Of a DNA stretch of 64,000 bases, positions 42,201 through 57,200 are shown piece by piece. The DNA comes from Notospermus geniculatus (lineage: Eukaryota; Nemertea; Pilidiophora; Heteronemertea; Lineidae). Under the pieces are notes generated by a model. It was not told where the DNA came from. It worked only from the letters and a program-made list of their open reading frames with translations, and made no database searches. Every line of letters begins with the position of its first letter. Position 1 is the stretch's first letter. The stretch covers positions 129,249 through 193,248 of the forward strand of contig NMRB01000156.1 in NCBI GenBank assembly GCA_002633025.1. The letters are read 5' to 3'. The translations under genes and the position numbers were made by a program.

Positions 42201-45200
42201 TTTTCGCCTGCATATCTATTTTTGGTGGAACCAATGGTTAGCTTAGCAAATGTCTATTAAATCCGCCCAAAGTATCCTTTTGAAATAAGTCATTCACATT
42301 TTTTTGGCCCCAATGACCTATCTGGGGCCTTCCTCAGGCACAACACCAACTAAATCCTATGGAACATAAGCAAATGGCAGGCAATGAAATATAACAGCCT
42401 GCTATTTATACCAGACTATATACATGTACATGTAATTATAGCAAAGAGGAAGAGCTATTCAACAACAACACTAGAGCTATACAACAACAATTTTTTTTAA
42501 TAAGATTCCATATTTACTCAAAAACCATTGATATTATTGCTTTTAAATATATTCTTTTGGAAAAACCTGGCAGGAATCACCACATTGTTGATGAAAAATA
42601 TCACCAAAGAAAGAAATAGACTAAAGCCGCCCATACACGTTCAATATTATTGCACAATATGAGGACCACAGTGGGTAATATTATTGCCAATCTTTCTTCC
42701 ACCGATCATGCCAGAAGCACACTCGATGCCCCTATTTTTGGCCCCATATTGTGCAATAATATTGATCGTGTATGGGCCGCTTAGACTAGCTGAGATTTCA
42801 GAAAATTTGATTGAATTATTTTAAAAGTTGAATATTTTGAGTAGAATCAAATGTTAATACAGCTTTGTTATATTATAAAAACGGGAAAAAATGATCATAG
42901 AATTGAACAATTACAGATTATGTTTGTCATGCCACAATAAAATCTAGGACATCTGGTGTGATCAGTTGCCTGCGTGTCAAGCACATTCAATTACAACATT
43001 ACTTCATTATTCAGAATGGATTGCCAGTGCCAGAATATGCTGCACTCCGCCATTCGCACACACACATCCGTGTACTGGGAATATGTAAACAGCCATTAAG
43101 ATAGTGGATGTATGACTGAAAGGTGTATGGGAATTGAATCTATAAATAATTACCTTTTGCCAGTTTATGGGCTGGATGTTGAGCAGCTGGTTCGTTGCGG
43201 ATATTCTAACCGTTTTATCGCAATCTATCATCTTTTGTTTCAGATTAAAGTACATAAATCTCGAGATGAATAGATTATTTTTGAAGAAAAGATTGAAATA
43301 TCATTATTTTTTGGAGCAAATGTTTGAACCTGATTAAACCTGTTTTGAACATCATAATGATTTATCGCAGCAGGGGAATTACGTACTATTAAATGCAGAG
43401 TTGATGCTGGTGTGGAAAATATCTCGAAAATTTTAAAATCTTTTTTTCTCGTTCGTGGAAAAAACTCTCACAGTATTTTGTTTGGTCGTTTAATAGGCCT
43501 GTGTGACACAGTGGAAAATCTATTAGATCATGTTTTTATTTGGCCCTGAGTGGTGATCTGTCATGTCATGTGCATTAAAAATTATTAACTTGATATTTAA
43601 ATGGGGTAACGTTAGGTTCCTTGCCAGCAAACTCGATAATAAACAGGAGAATGAAGTTGATATGTTGCCATCTCATACATTTATCTATCAATTACTGCAA
43701 TCAGGGGCTTGTTTCAAAAAGTGACTTTGTTTTACCTTGAACTACGGTAAATGGAAAATGCATTGAAGTTACAATGTAATGGTGAAAGACATAGCTTCCT
43801 ACAGTACCAGACTAAAACCACGGACCCTCGCATTTAAGCCATCAATCGCCAGCACTCAGGGACAGCACGCCTTAACCACTAGGCCAAATCCCCATTCAAA
43901 AAAGATGGTTCAATGACCTAGTTAAACGAGGCGTCCCTCAGTACCCTGGAGTAATCCAAACAATCTCCGAACCCAAACAGTTTTATGTACAAAGTGTCAC
44001 ATATTATAAAGGAGATACAATTAAAGAACATGAAATAATAATGAGTACCATTGGCATTATAACACCAAATAATAGTACCAAACAAGCCTGGTGGCGACCG
44101 GGTTCACGAAGTGACGTTCAGATCATGAGACTGCAGTTAGTTGCTGGGGGAATAGATGTTTGGTTTGGGCACCGGAAAGCAAATCGATAGCAGGACAAGT
44201 CCTTACATCCAAACAGAGAAAATCTTTGTAAATAAAAGAAAAGAAATGGAGAAAAAAATTTCTTCCACCACCCGGGCTCGAACCCATGGCCATAGACAAC
44301 CATAGCCGTAACACTGAACCAACTGGACAATACTGATAACCCAAATGCGGCGATGGCCTATATTCACCATCAACACTGACCCCAATTATCAACTCATCCA
44401 CAAGNAAACCTTCATAGCTGAATATGAAACGACCCATAACACATTCACCACATTGAATAATTCCCACTTATTTATGTATGTATTTTTGCTCCAGTGGATG
44501 GAGCAGAGTCATGTTATGGTTGCTCAACTTGCACCAATTAACACCGTATTGATTTTCATTTTATCATAGAATCGTTTTATGAAAATGGAAAAGATTGTTT
44601 GCGCTGGCAGCGTTGCATCTGATTTTCAAGTACCATTACATAGTGTGCGGTCAATTCTGTCAAGAGGATTTAGTGCTGCCCTCTTGAGCCTTGGATTGAA
44701 GTATGAAATTTACATTGGAACCTCTCTATTTAGGTACAGTGGAACCTCTGTATTAGGGACACCTTCGGGACTTGTGGGGTGTCCTGATTACATAGGGCAA
44801 AGTGAATAGGAATGACCAGTTTGGGACTGAACTTTGGTGTCCTTAGTAGAGAGGTGTCCTCCTGGCAGAGGTGTCCGCTAAGAGAGGTTCCACTGCCCTT
44901 ACAGGCAATACCCGTTCGATTTGAGTGATGTAATAACGTCATTCCATCGCACATATGTTGGCGACGTCACGGATGACACAAGGGAAAGCTCAGTGACGTC
45001 ATGATGTCTGACATCATGATGTCAAGATTTCGAACATTTTAACGAAAATAACAATGCTATTTACGCAAAGTTTTGACTGTCAAACTTTGCGTTTAAATAG
45101 CATTGTTATTTTCGTTAATACATGTATGTTAATATTTCGAAATCTATTAGGCAAATCAAAATTCGGGCTCCGTAAAGAGCACATTTCCATTTCCGAGGTC

Positions 45201-48200
45201 TGTCTGCATGCATGCATACCGAATTTGGGGGCAATCCGTTCGTCAGTCTTGGAGAAAATCAAGGACAAACAAACACTTCTCAAATAGTACCGGGTATGAT
45301 TTTTTGCAGCCATTATTTCAGCCGTGAACAATTATGGTGCTGCAATTTGGTGGCACGCTCGTATTCTGTTTTGACATTGTCATGTGACTTATTAATGCGA
45401 AATAAAATTCAAATTCAGCGAATTCCGGTTGCTCTGCAAACACCAGTGCAATGCAAATAGGAAACGAATATCATCACTCAAATAAAAATTCTCATGCAAC
45501 ACTCACATGATATGCATAGTAATAACTTTTAAAGATGATCTCTCAGCGAGAGAAGGGGGCATCTCAGAAGTGATTACCTTGGTGGTTTGAAATGTGGCGG
45601 TATTGATCTCAGAAGGTAAATGGATCCTTTGAGGAGGTTGAAACTTTACATGCGAGTCAGACATTATTATGGGGAAAACTCAGATGTTGAAAAAATTCGC
45701 TATTTTCATTTTGTATTCATGCATGACTCAACACTAAATCTCATTTCTCCTTCAGAAAAGCAAGTCTTAGAAAAAGTTGTAGAAAGGTGCAAAAAGGGGC
45801 TGTTCATTTTTCTTCACTTGAGGAATCTGAGTTCGATCCTTGGGAAAACGGAAAAAGCTATGCACTTGCAAATTGCAGGGTTATTTGTTGTGCTGTACAG
45901 AATAATCGCTGTGATTTGCAGCTTCATAGCTTTATCCATTTTTAGCTCACCTGTGAGCTTTTGTCGTGGTGCAGCGTCCGTCGTCGTCGTCCGTTAGCAG
46001 GGCACGTTTCGTAACCACTATTGATCGGAAACTTGGTACATATATACCCCTAGGTCAGATGACCTACGACACCATGTTTCGGTCCGATTCGATTCTTGGC
46101 TTGGCCTACAGGTGGCCAAAACCAAAAACACAAAAAGTGCAATAACTCCTTGACCCAGATTGCTCATAACTGACATGTACCTCTCTCTGTCATTACACTA
46201 CCAGTATTATGTCCAAACGGGTGAGCACATGGTCCATGGACCATTTCATCTCAAGGATCACAACTCAGATTCCTCAACTGATGAAAATGAACAGCCCCTT
46301 TCCATTTTACTCTCATGGAAACGCTGACTTTAAATAATACGTCATGTTCAATTTTCTCTCATTCTAGGACGAGGTGCTCGCATCTGCTGAGAAACTGGTC
46401 ATAAAAGCTGAAGACCTCGTAGACTGGGTGACGACATGCCCGGATTGGGCGGTAGGGACCCCTGGTGTCTGCGGCGATGAACTACACGACGGCAATGACA
46501 ATCTGATCAAAAGTTTTTCGGCGAATAACTCAGGTCTGGAGCTCCGCGACATCAAAGAAGAGAAAAAACTCATAGGTAGGTTTGCTAAGAAAAATCCATT
46601 ATGATTCATTAGGTAGATTTTTCGGATAATATAATATTGATGTAGACCAAGAACTCAGTAGAACCCCTCTTAGCGGACACCTCTGCCAGGAGGACACCTC
46701 TCCGTAAAGCTATGTGCACACAGAGCTTAGTGCTTGCGCGATCTTAGCTGCAGTGAAACCGTGCAACCACGCAGTCCGCTGTGTGAACACGAGGGTGCAA
46801 GGATCTTTGCACGGCCTTGTGTCCTGTGGCTGAGCGTATACGGCTGCGGCAAATATAAAAAAATTCTGATCCTTGCGATTCCGCCTGTGCCTAGGGACGC
46901 ATGTCCAAAATGGGAGGTTGCATCATGATGCATCAAAAAACACTGTAGAGTATCTGCCAGAAAGTACATAAAAAAACATTGATATTATATTGATATTCAG
47001 GACTGAATATTGCAGCCTCAATAGAGAGGTGTTCCTAGAGAGAGATGTCCAAAATGGGAGGTTGCATAGTAATGTACATTCAAACAATGTAGAGTATCTT
47101 ACCTACCAGAATATCAGCATAAAGTATTGAAAAAAATATTGATATTATATTGATATCCAGGACTGAATATCCGGCCTCAGTAGAGAGGTACATGTAAGTA
47201 TCCTCTAGAGAGAGAGATGTCCAAAATGGGAGGTTACGTCATAATTATGTATTGAGAAACACTGTAGAGTATCTTACCTACCAGAATATCAACATGAAAG
47301 TATTGAAAAAAATATTGATATAATATTGATATTACCAGCAGACTCTACTTTGAGTAGAACATTTGCACATGGATTCAGTTTCTTCAGTTCCTTTTCTCTC
47401 ATTGGGCCTTGTAAATTACTGTCACGTAATTGACACCATTCATCTTATACGCCCATCAGTATGGCGCTCACTGTCCTGTGTACTATGTTATTTCCCTTGG
47501 TGCAGAGTATCCCGATGTGACTAATCCGATGTCATTATAATGAAGCAGTCATTAGGCTTTGAGCGGTCACATTTCTAATACGTTGATCATGATCAATATT
47601 CCCGGTCTGATAATCGATGTTTGAAATGAAAATATGCAATCGTTACCATTGATCATATCTGCGCTTACTATTTGTAAAATATTTTCATTAAATATTTTAC
47701 AAAACTAGATATCTTTTCATTCAATATTTTCAAAAATATCAATGTGTTTATACTGAAATTCTGTTCAGTCCACTCAAGAACATTACATCAGATGATAGGA
47801 TTCGGAATTTTTAACCATTTCACTTCCAATGTGTTTTGCGACATACCGGATTGTTCCCCCAATACTGCGCAGAGTGACACACAAGTCGACCACATTGAAT
47901 GCACATTGTATACTGAGCAGTATTGGGAGCACAATCCGGTATTCTCTGTGCTATCGTTATCTGTGTCATTATGACGTAAGTATGACACAACATACATGTA
48001 ATGTATTTTATACACAACAAAAGTGCATTACAAACCTAACACCATGGGGATGTCATGGCCCAGAATACCAGTCTATTGCATTGAACGCGACCAGTAATAG
48101 CATGATAAGGCCATTCTTTTTTTATTTGTTGTTTAGCGGATTTTTTTCCAGTAAACTCAAGACAGGAGACAGGAAAAAAAATAAAAATAAAAGTCCAATC

Positions 48201-51200
48201 TTTCTGATGGATTTATATTTTTCGTTTTAGCTAGCCTTTATCCAGTGAAACCAAGACAGGCGGAAATAAAAAAACTCAAATATCATGATTGCTGTCGATG
48301 TTGCCGATCTGCCCGGCCGACGAACGCGGCAAATGTTCGAAAATATCCCCCACAACAGCATTGGATGGGACCTCACCAAATGTTTTTAATAGAGTGCTCA
48401 CACCTCGCTGAAGAATGATTTTGAAAAAAACATTGAAAGGTTGAAAACGGGACAGGCGGAAATAAAAAAGATGTTTTTTTCCAATTTTATTTTTTTCCCA
48501 AATTGCCAAAATCTAACTACGGCGGGTCCGCTAAACAACAAATAAAAAAAGAATGGCCTAAGCAAAATTAAAGCAATGAGCGTGTTTTGACGTAATTGAG
48601 TTCAGACAGAGCCTTTTAAGCCGCCCATACACGATCAATGTTATTGCTCAATATGGGGCCCAAAATAGGGCCATGGGCTTCTGGCGTGATGGGTGGAAGA
48701 AAGATTGGCAATAATATCGCCCATTTTGGTCCTCATGTGCAATAATATTGAACGTGTATGGGCGGCTTTAGGACTACCGGTAAATGTGCACATTTTCCGG
48801 ACATACAGGAGGAGTGAGTTGTAATGTATGTGCACCGGTCACACATCATGATCTCCGTTGTTTAACTTTCTAGCGCCGAGGCCAACGAGCCAACCACTAG
48901 GCCATAAAGGAAATCCTCCATGGCCGACGGGTTAAGCCATGCCATTAGTAGCCGCAAGGGTTTGAATGCAGGAGGAAACTGGAGTGTCCAGAGAAAGCTA
49001 GGCCCTGCAAACAATAAAACATGCAGTCGTGCAATGCAGGGCTGAACATAATGTAATGAAATCCCTGGATACATTTCGATGTGAAGCTCTATCGGCGTGG
49101 TTAATTATGCCGTCGGGTAAAAAAACGTGTGTCAGAGTTTTAGTCATGGAAGTCTCAGCATAATATTGAGAGAAATCTTTCCCACAAGTGACAGAGCAAC
49201 AATCTATGATGTAATGCGCTCATGGTAACTGACACAGTCTGTGAGTCATCCGCAAAATCATTTTGCTCTGCATCAACAAACGTACATTAACCAGGGCGTG
49301 CGAAAACAAAGAATCACATATCTCTTTTGACATTCTGTACTTTCCACCCACTGATATCAAAGCTTACTCATATCTTTTTCGAATAAATCCTGCGCGCTCA
49401 CTAATCCATAACTCTTATCCTGTAAAAATGATACAGAACTCCATTCTTCTAACAAAACAGTCATAAAAATGCTCCGATTTGAAATTTCTCTGCGTCTAGA
49501 TAAAATTATAACGCAGGAAATGCCATTTGAAAATATCAACTTGCCTGACAATTTGAATACGAAGATTTATCATTTTTCTTTTATAATGCGAGAAGCGAGG
49601 CAATTAATTATTGAATTCACGCAATATGTGAATCATACGAAGAAGAAACAAAAGCACGTCATTAAGTCATCAAATACACTGCAGTTTATATCATCTTCCC
49701 GCTGCACACACCCTTGAAGTGCTGCAAGCAATCGATCGAATACGACATCCATCACAACTATTAGCCAACATGTGTGGAATGCGAATTTGTGTGTTGGTAA
49801 CGATGTTATGTATAAATGTAATAGCATAGCATTTCTTGGTATTTTCTTCTTTTTAGGCCACTTAAAATTAATTCTCTGTTTTTCATCGCCGCCCGACTCA
49901 CTTTTTTCCGCCCACCCCAATTTATTTTTAATTTTCTCAAAAAGTTGTTTTTTCATCATCAGAATCGTCAATTTGATGCCGCACGATCCCTAGCGATAGT
50001 CGTTGTAGTCAGTTGGTCGCCAAAAAGAGCTGTTTGTAGTTTTAACAATACCGGTACTTTATTGTTTGCTGGTTTCAAAATACAATTTTACAGTATAAAA
50101 CATTTCTTCTCAGGCTAAGTTTGTACCTCAGGTTTTGCCATTCAAAAATATAAAATATAAAATATAGATTCCCCTACTCACCAATTTTTTTCAATCTAAG
50201 TGATGAAAAACAGAATATTTATATTAAGTGGCCTTAAAAAAGCATGAAAAAATGAAACAAAATTCCTTATTATTTCTTCTTTTTTTCTACTGAATTCTTG
50301 CATTCCATCATTTTTTCATCACGTGGAATTTTTCTCAGAAGTTATTGACCACCGTAAAATCTAATTTGGAATTGTTTCCATATGTTAATTGCCACGGCAA
50401 TGACTAAGTGGCCCGGTGTGTTGGCGAATGCCTGCAATTATGTTATCAATTCACGATTTAGGTTATGATATAAATTCAATACATGTGCATGGAGTTCTAG
50501 CATGCGTTGTATTGCAGCAAGCACACTAGTCTAAATCGAGTCTATTTAGTCAACGGACAATGCTTTCTGAGGAAAAGCTTCAATAGGGAGTTTTCGCAAA
50601 TCTGACGAAAAACGAAGTACGAAATACGAAATTGGACGTCATATCCATGACGTAATGTATTTCAGGAAATGGTTGGTTCCACAAATGTCCCTCCTGCCAG
50701 TGCGTCGTTTAGCATATCATGTAAGATCAAAAGAGTTATGGGGCATCTTGAATTTTTAAATTTCCAATTCGTATCAACGAAGTGGAAACGAAAGATAAAT
50801 TTCAAAGTTTAATATACACCGTACCTCTATCGTTCTAACGTCATACGCTAAAAGACGCTCTTGCAGCAGGCGATATTTGTGATACCAGCCATTTCCTGAA
50901 ATACATTACGTCATGACGTCCAATTTCGTATTTCGTACTTCGTTTTTCGTCAGATTTGCGAAAACTCCCTATTGTCACTGAACTACCAATACTGGCAATA
51001 GCTTTAGCTTTTCAGGTATTTTTGTGCATTTAAAGTCCCAGTTGCGCCTACGTTTTTACAATTTAAAGCGAATTGATATAACAAAAAATTTGATTTAGAA
51101 ATAACAAAGGGAACGAATTTTTGGGAAAAAATGTAAACACACTTCTCCAGAATGTCAACAAAGAAATGTTCGTGCATTCTGATTGGCTGAAATTTATGTT

Positions 51201-54200
51201 CGTGCATTCTGATTGGCTGAAATTTGGTGTTTACAAACACCAGCCAAAATCCACTATCAATTCGCTTTAAGAAAGTTAGGGGATATAATACTGATCAAGA
51301 TGCTTTTTGTTTCATCAAAAAATTCCAAAGTCAGACATTTGTCTGTTAGTAAATATGTAAATGTAAATAAACTTTATCTCCATTTTTGGATGGCTCAGAT
51401 TTGATTTGATTTATACCTCAAATGACATCACGCAGAAATTAGCATTTTCGACCCTGGCTAGTTCCTTACTGTACAGAAAATACCACTGGCATACGCACAT
51501 ATTCCACAATACATGTAACTCATCCGAATTTGATGAAACAAAAAGCAAAATATGCGTATCTGTGTATTCTATACAGTATCTTTGTATTCTATACAGTATA
51601 TTCTATTCTATTCTATTCTATTCTATTCTATTCTATTCTATTCTATTCAGTATATTGAAATGCAACTTGGACTTTAATTGTATTTTACTGCTTGAGAATG
51701 TAAATACATCAATAATTGCCAATGAATTATTGATCCAAAATGGAGAAAAAAGGACACATGCAGATGGTGAAGAACCAAATTAGAACCCGGCCAAAAAAAT
51801 AAATAATTATGGAGTAAATCCTTGCTGATGGATATTGATTGCATTATTGGTATTGCAGATTCCCCAACGAGAAATAGCTCGCTGCTATTCCTATCCGACA
51901 GAATGTTTATAGCTTCGCAAATACAACAAGTGATTACTCTGCTACTAGCATGACTAGCAGACTAGCGTGACTAGGCCAGCTCTGTATAACAGTATATTCA
52001 GTGTCGGATGGGGCAGTGGTGAATATCTCCTAGGTAACACACTGCAAATGTTGAGTTAATGAAATAATGTTACAATCTCTTATCTTAATAGATTGAAGTA
52101 TCAGTTCCATTTATTTTCTTCATTGTAATTATCTTTTCATATTCTAATTTTACATGAGGTAGCATGTTGCCTTTTCTGCAGGCCAGGTTGAAAACAGATT
52201 TACATTGATAAAAAAAATGATAGATTTTGGGCTCTTATTTTGAAAATACAGTGGAACCTCTCTATTACGGACACCTTTGGGACTGACAGTGCTGTCCTCA
52301 ATTGAGAGGTGTCCTGATTACAGAGGTGAAAATGAACAGAAAAGATAAGGCGTGCTGCCCCTGAGTGCTGGCGATTGATGCCTAAATGCGAGGGTCCGTG
52401 GGTTCGAATCCGGTAGGAAGCTATATGTCTTTCACCTTTGAAACCCGTTACTATCTCATGTTCATTTCGCCTGAAGGTGGCTATAATAATGCTAGATATA
52501 TTTTTGGCCCAGGTGTCCTTTTGCACGAGTTTGCTATAAGCACTTTAAATTGATTTTGATATTTCAACCATTTTGATTCAGACCGTTTATTACACTACAA
52601 ATGAAAATAACACTATTGAATAAATCTCTTAGATTGTCAATATTTCTTGCATGTGTGTAGATATTAACGTTTCTTGCCTTGATGTCATAATCTGCAATTG
52701 GTATAGTCTCCTAGGTAACAAAGTCCAGATACGTAGACGTTTCTGACACACCAGATAAAAAATGAACAGAAGAACTGTTTTAATGAATAAGATTATTTGT
52801 TCTCTGTCGATTTTATACTTGCTTTGAGTCAACTTTTGAATATGATGTCAGTTTCTTCTGTAAAAAGTGAAATGCGTTAGACTCGCTAAAATCTTTAACT
52901 TTGTTGTAACCCTCTCCGGCAAAAGCAGGTGCTTGTCACAAGTGATAATTATTGATCATCAGTTTACTCGACTATTATCACTGTTGTCCACTGCTATTGT
53001 CAACTTGCAGAGTAATTTTAACAATTGTGTTGTAAGGCCATTAACCCTCAGGGTTATATCTAGGATTTCAGAAGGGCACGGTGCAAACTTTGTGAAAAGG
53101 GCACTTCAACCTAGAAAAGGGCACTTTTTATTCACGACATTTCTACTAACGGAATTTGAGAGGCTTGTCAGTTAGAAATGTCTTTATAACTCCAGTCAAC
53201 AGCCAATTTAAGGCAGTTTCTAAGGTGATACGACCAAAAGGGACCATGGCAGAGGGTCTGGGAGGTACTAAAACGCAGAGCGGCGTCCTAGGGGGTTCAA
53301 AAAGGGCACAGCGGCACCCCCTGTCGGCGGCACGGCGTACCGCCGCTCTAAAATGGCCTAGATATAACCCTGACCCTTTCCTCAGTTGCGACATGCGTCT
53401 ACATTTGCTAGATCTGGTCACATATTGTCACAGCAGGCCGATTTCACAAAGGGTGTCTAAGACTTAGACGCGTGTGACTTCACTAAGTGCACACACTTCC
53501 ACCATGCATTTGACGAAGTTACACGCGTCTGCTTTGTGAAATCGGCCAAGCATGTTTAGGACAGATTCTGTTGCCTGTGAGTTATTGCGTGAACCTCCCT
53601 CAGCAGACCCCCCCTGACAGGAGGACACCTCTCTGTAAAGAAAATTAAGGTTTAGTCCCAAAATGTCAGTTTCTGTTTTCAAAACGATTCTACAGGACAA
53701 CATGATACATGTAAGAAAGCCAATCATTTTATAGGCTGAACTCATAATGACAGGTCCCACAATACAATCTTTCTTGGAAGATTTGAATGTGACTCCCTGA
53801 ATTTACATAGATAGGCCTATAATAATCAAAAATATAATTATTTTTGATAATAAAAAAAACAACTTGGTATCGTGCTGAATGAATGCCTACTGTACCTTGA
53901 CTCAACGGTATAACATAATATATTGTCCTAATTTGATAAGCAGCGAAAATTATAACTTCAAAGTTATGAATTTTTGATAAGACCGTTATTGAGGACAGAT
54001 GTGCCTTTAAATTATTCCGTAATCTTGCGAATCCTATCTATCTATGTTACCGTACGTTATATCATAAGTATACCCGATGGCTTGTATTTATATTGAGTAT
54101 CTTTCACTGAATGAGTCATCATCGAACAATACATCGCCACTCTGATCTCCTTCGAAATATCGCATCTCTCAGTGTTCTCCGCGTGGCTTTTGTCAGGGTG

Positions 54201-57200
54201 GCCCACCCGACCTTAGAAGTAGCCACCCTACCTTACAGTCCAATTTTGTAATGATTTTCAATTGCACCCCTCTACCTTTAAAATTGGTGACCACCCTATC
54301 TCAATTTGCAAAGTAATGGGAAATCCTGGAATTTCAAGGGTACCACCCTACATTAAGAAATCCTGTGGAGAACACTGTCTCTGTGTGGCGCAGCGATGAT
54401 GTCACCAGGAAAATTTATTGAAACCATCGCTCTTCAAAGCAGCTTAAAAATTACCATTTAAATTTGCCAAGAAATTGATTGATTTCCTCATTTGGCTTAT
54501 CAGTCGTTTTTATTTAGTGATAAATTCGGTTAGATTAGACCTTCAAACTGGTGATATTCATTAAGAAGGGGTTGAGGGTTGTTATTCCAGATGCAAAACA
54601 TGGCATTCTTTGAGAATCTGGGTCAGTGATATTGTGCATTGGATTGCTGGCATGGCTGGTGGACATAACACTGACATGGAGTCATGTCATGTGTTTGTTG
54701 TTCAGAACCTACAAGTTTTGTATTACCGTAAACTGTACCACAAAGGAATCAAACATAAAGGTACAACCTAAAATTTACGCATAATTTTACAGTAGGGCTT
54801 AAGATAAGAGGAGTATTTGCTTAAAATACTCCTTGAAATCTCAAAATACTCCTCCATTCCAGAATGGAAAGGGTGAACTACTCCTTGAGATTTATCAGTT
54901 TGCAATACACGTACTTTACTAATGGAATACCTCTTTGAAGAGTGAAAATACTCTTCAAATTCTGAAGAGTGATACTCTTTGCCCTCCAAAATTATCTAAA
55001 GTCCTGATTTTATAAATGTGGACATTATCCCTTTAAACTTTAGCAGATTTTCATTCTGACTCTTTCATAATTACAATAGGCAAGATCTGCATGTTGAGTG
55101 CAAATTTTGTTGAATTCTGACTTAGTTGATCTTTATGATACAAAGGACTGAATTAATGAGAACCCCACGAATGATGATGTGGCAGGCTCATCTGTGTACA
55201 TTTACATATACATTTACACATAAAACACCAATGACGCTGAAAATAGATTTGTTATTCTCAGAAATGGAATTCAAGGCATCAAGTTGACAGATTTATATAC
55301 TCCACAGCCACAGAAAAAGTTGAAGCTCATTACGTAAAGCCAATGTTCAGGTCGTGAGAGACATCTGGTGGCAACAGATGAAGTGACTTCATCGTTCACA
55401 GTTAAACTTTATGTTTGATTCTTTTACTTTTATGACTGCATGTACTGAAATATGGTATATGAAAAGTACATGTACTGTATACGCAAATATTTTTGCATGT
55501 AAAAATTCTCGCGAAAATCGCGAAATCAAACTTTTGTTGCGAATATTAATACACGTATAAATGTTTTCCCCCAACAATCCAGTCATGACATTGTCCGTGC
55601 CTAAGGTTATTGCCGTGGGGTTGCTGATAGATGAATAACAAAGACAATCATGATGCACTTCATCCGTACTTCTCCCCTCCAATAGCTTTAGTCTTTGAAT
55701 TAGAGAGGCTTGAATGGCACCCATCACAATTATCTATAGCCCCGTTTACACTGGTCACGGAAAAAGCGATCCGTGCTCGGACCGGTCCCGGCACGGTTGG
55801 TCATCTGGCGATCTGACCCGTTTACACTGGCACAGTGGAACCCAGCCAGTTGGCGGGTCCCTCGAGCTCTCCAGTCAGTTCAGTCGATCGGAGGTACGAA
55901 AATCAAACGAAAAATCAAACGAAAACAACAACAAAATGGATGCCGCCATGGAAAAACACAAAAAATTCCCGCTAATGACGTCATTCATAATTCGCGCATG
56001 TGCAGAACACAATTTAGCAACCGAGCCGAGATCGGTTACCGTTTACACAGCAGTTTATCGAACCGATCCGATCTCGGACCGGTCCGAGATCACCTCAAAC
56101 TGGTGTTCTCGGCACGGTTCGATTTGGAACCGATCCTGGCACGCTTGTCCCGTTTACACTTGCTATTTTTTTGGCGATCCGATCTCGGACCGGTCCGAGA
56201 TCGGTTATTTTTGCTCAGTGTAAACGGGGCTTATGTTGCCCATGGATCAACAACCCCATCTCAAACTTTTGTATGGGCAATCAGAGGGGATTATATAACC
56301 CACTAGCCAAGGTAAAAATGTTCTGATTTTAAGAAAAATAATTAGTGGTTAGAGACAAAAGGAGGCATAAGAGGAAAATGACTTAGAATTTTGAAAATGT
56401 CCTAATATTTCTGTCCACCACCAGTGACAGTGTATATTCTTGCAAAGAAAGTTCCTCAAAGTGTTTCATTTTAACTCATAACCTTTCTTTGCATGTCGGC
56501 TCTGTTTCATCCCATTTATAGCACATACTGGAAAATTCAATATGTGTAAAGTCAAAAAATCCCCCAAGACTGTTTTATTGTGGAAGTATTATTCATGTTA
56601 TTACCTAAACATACGGTATAGTGTCCCAGGTAATGTGATATAATGTAGTCATAACCGCATTGTGCTCGAAATGTGTGTGGGTAAATAATACACCTCACTT
56701 CGATATCACAGTACAAGAAAATTATATTACTATTGATTCTTTATGCGAGTCACATCTGCACTATATGTCAGTAGTTGTACGAAGAGCATATAGGTGGCAG
56801 CAGTCCTTGGTTCGGGTTGGTTTGAGGAGGCGAAACCATGATGAACTATGAGAATACAGTAGCCACTCAATTAAGTGCACGACAAATGCTGTCCTTAATA
56901 ATGGGAAACCCTAATTACTGCAATCAAAAAAAGATAGAGGACCAGCGGTTTTAAAGATATAGAGCGAGGTTTTATTCCAAGATGTCATGATATTCCTAAA
57001 ATGAGAGTTGTTCATTTTTCCTCTCTTATCTATTTTGCTGCAGTCAAAATGAATATAATCGATATCGAGAGGTGTTACTCCCAGTGGTGTCCACAAAGCA
57101 GTGTTTCTGCAAGAGGAAATAGAAAAGGGCAATTTTCTTTAATTTCATGGGGTTTTGCAGATTTTGAAAAAAATAGTACCCTCAAAAAAATTTCTTGGCA

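Noticed and set aside
45620-45997. 125-codon frame in ARID5 intron 2
   Set aside because: Runs into the AGCTCACC-type repeat, has no recognised motif and no flanking splice sites of note.
46901-47340. CRISPR-like tandem array
   Set aside because: Only three long repeats of unequal length without spacers, in a eukaryotic intron.
52343-52437. Possible tRNA gene (GGTTCGAATCC box)
   Set aside because: No cloverleaf; the body recurs as a dispersed SINE.
55714-56306. Overlapping frames of 169 and 177 codons
   Set aside because: They lie in a palindromic MITE with repeated GATCTCGGACCGG words; no family signature or splice context.
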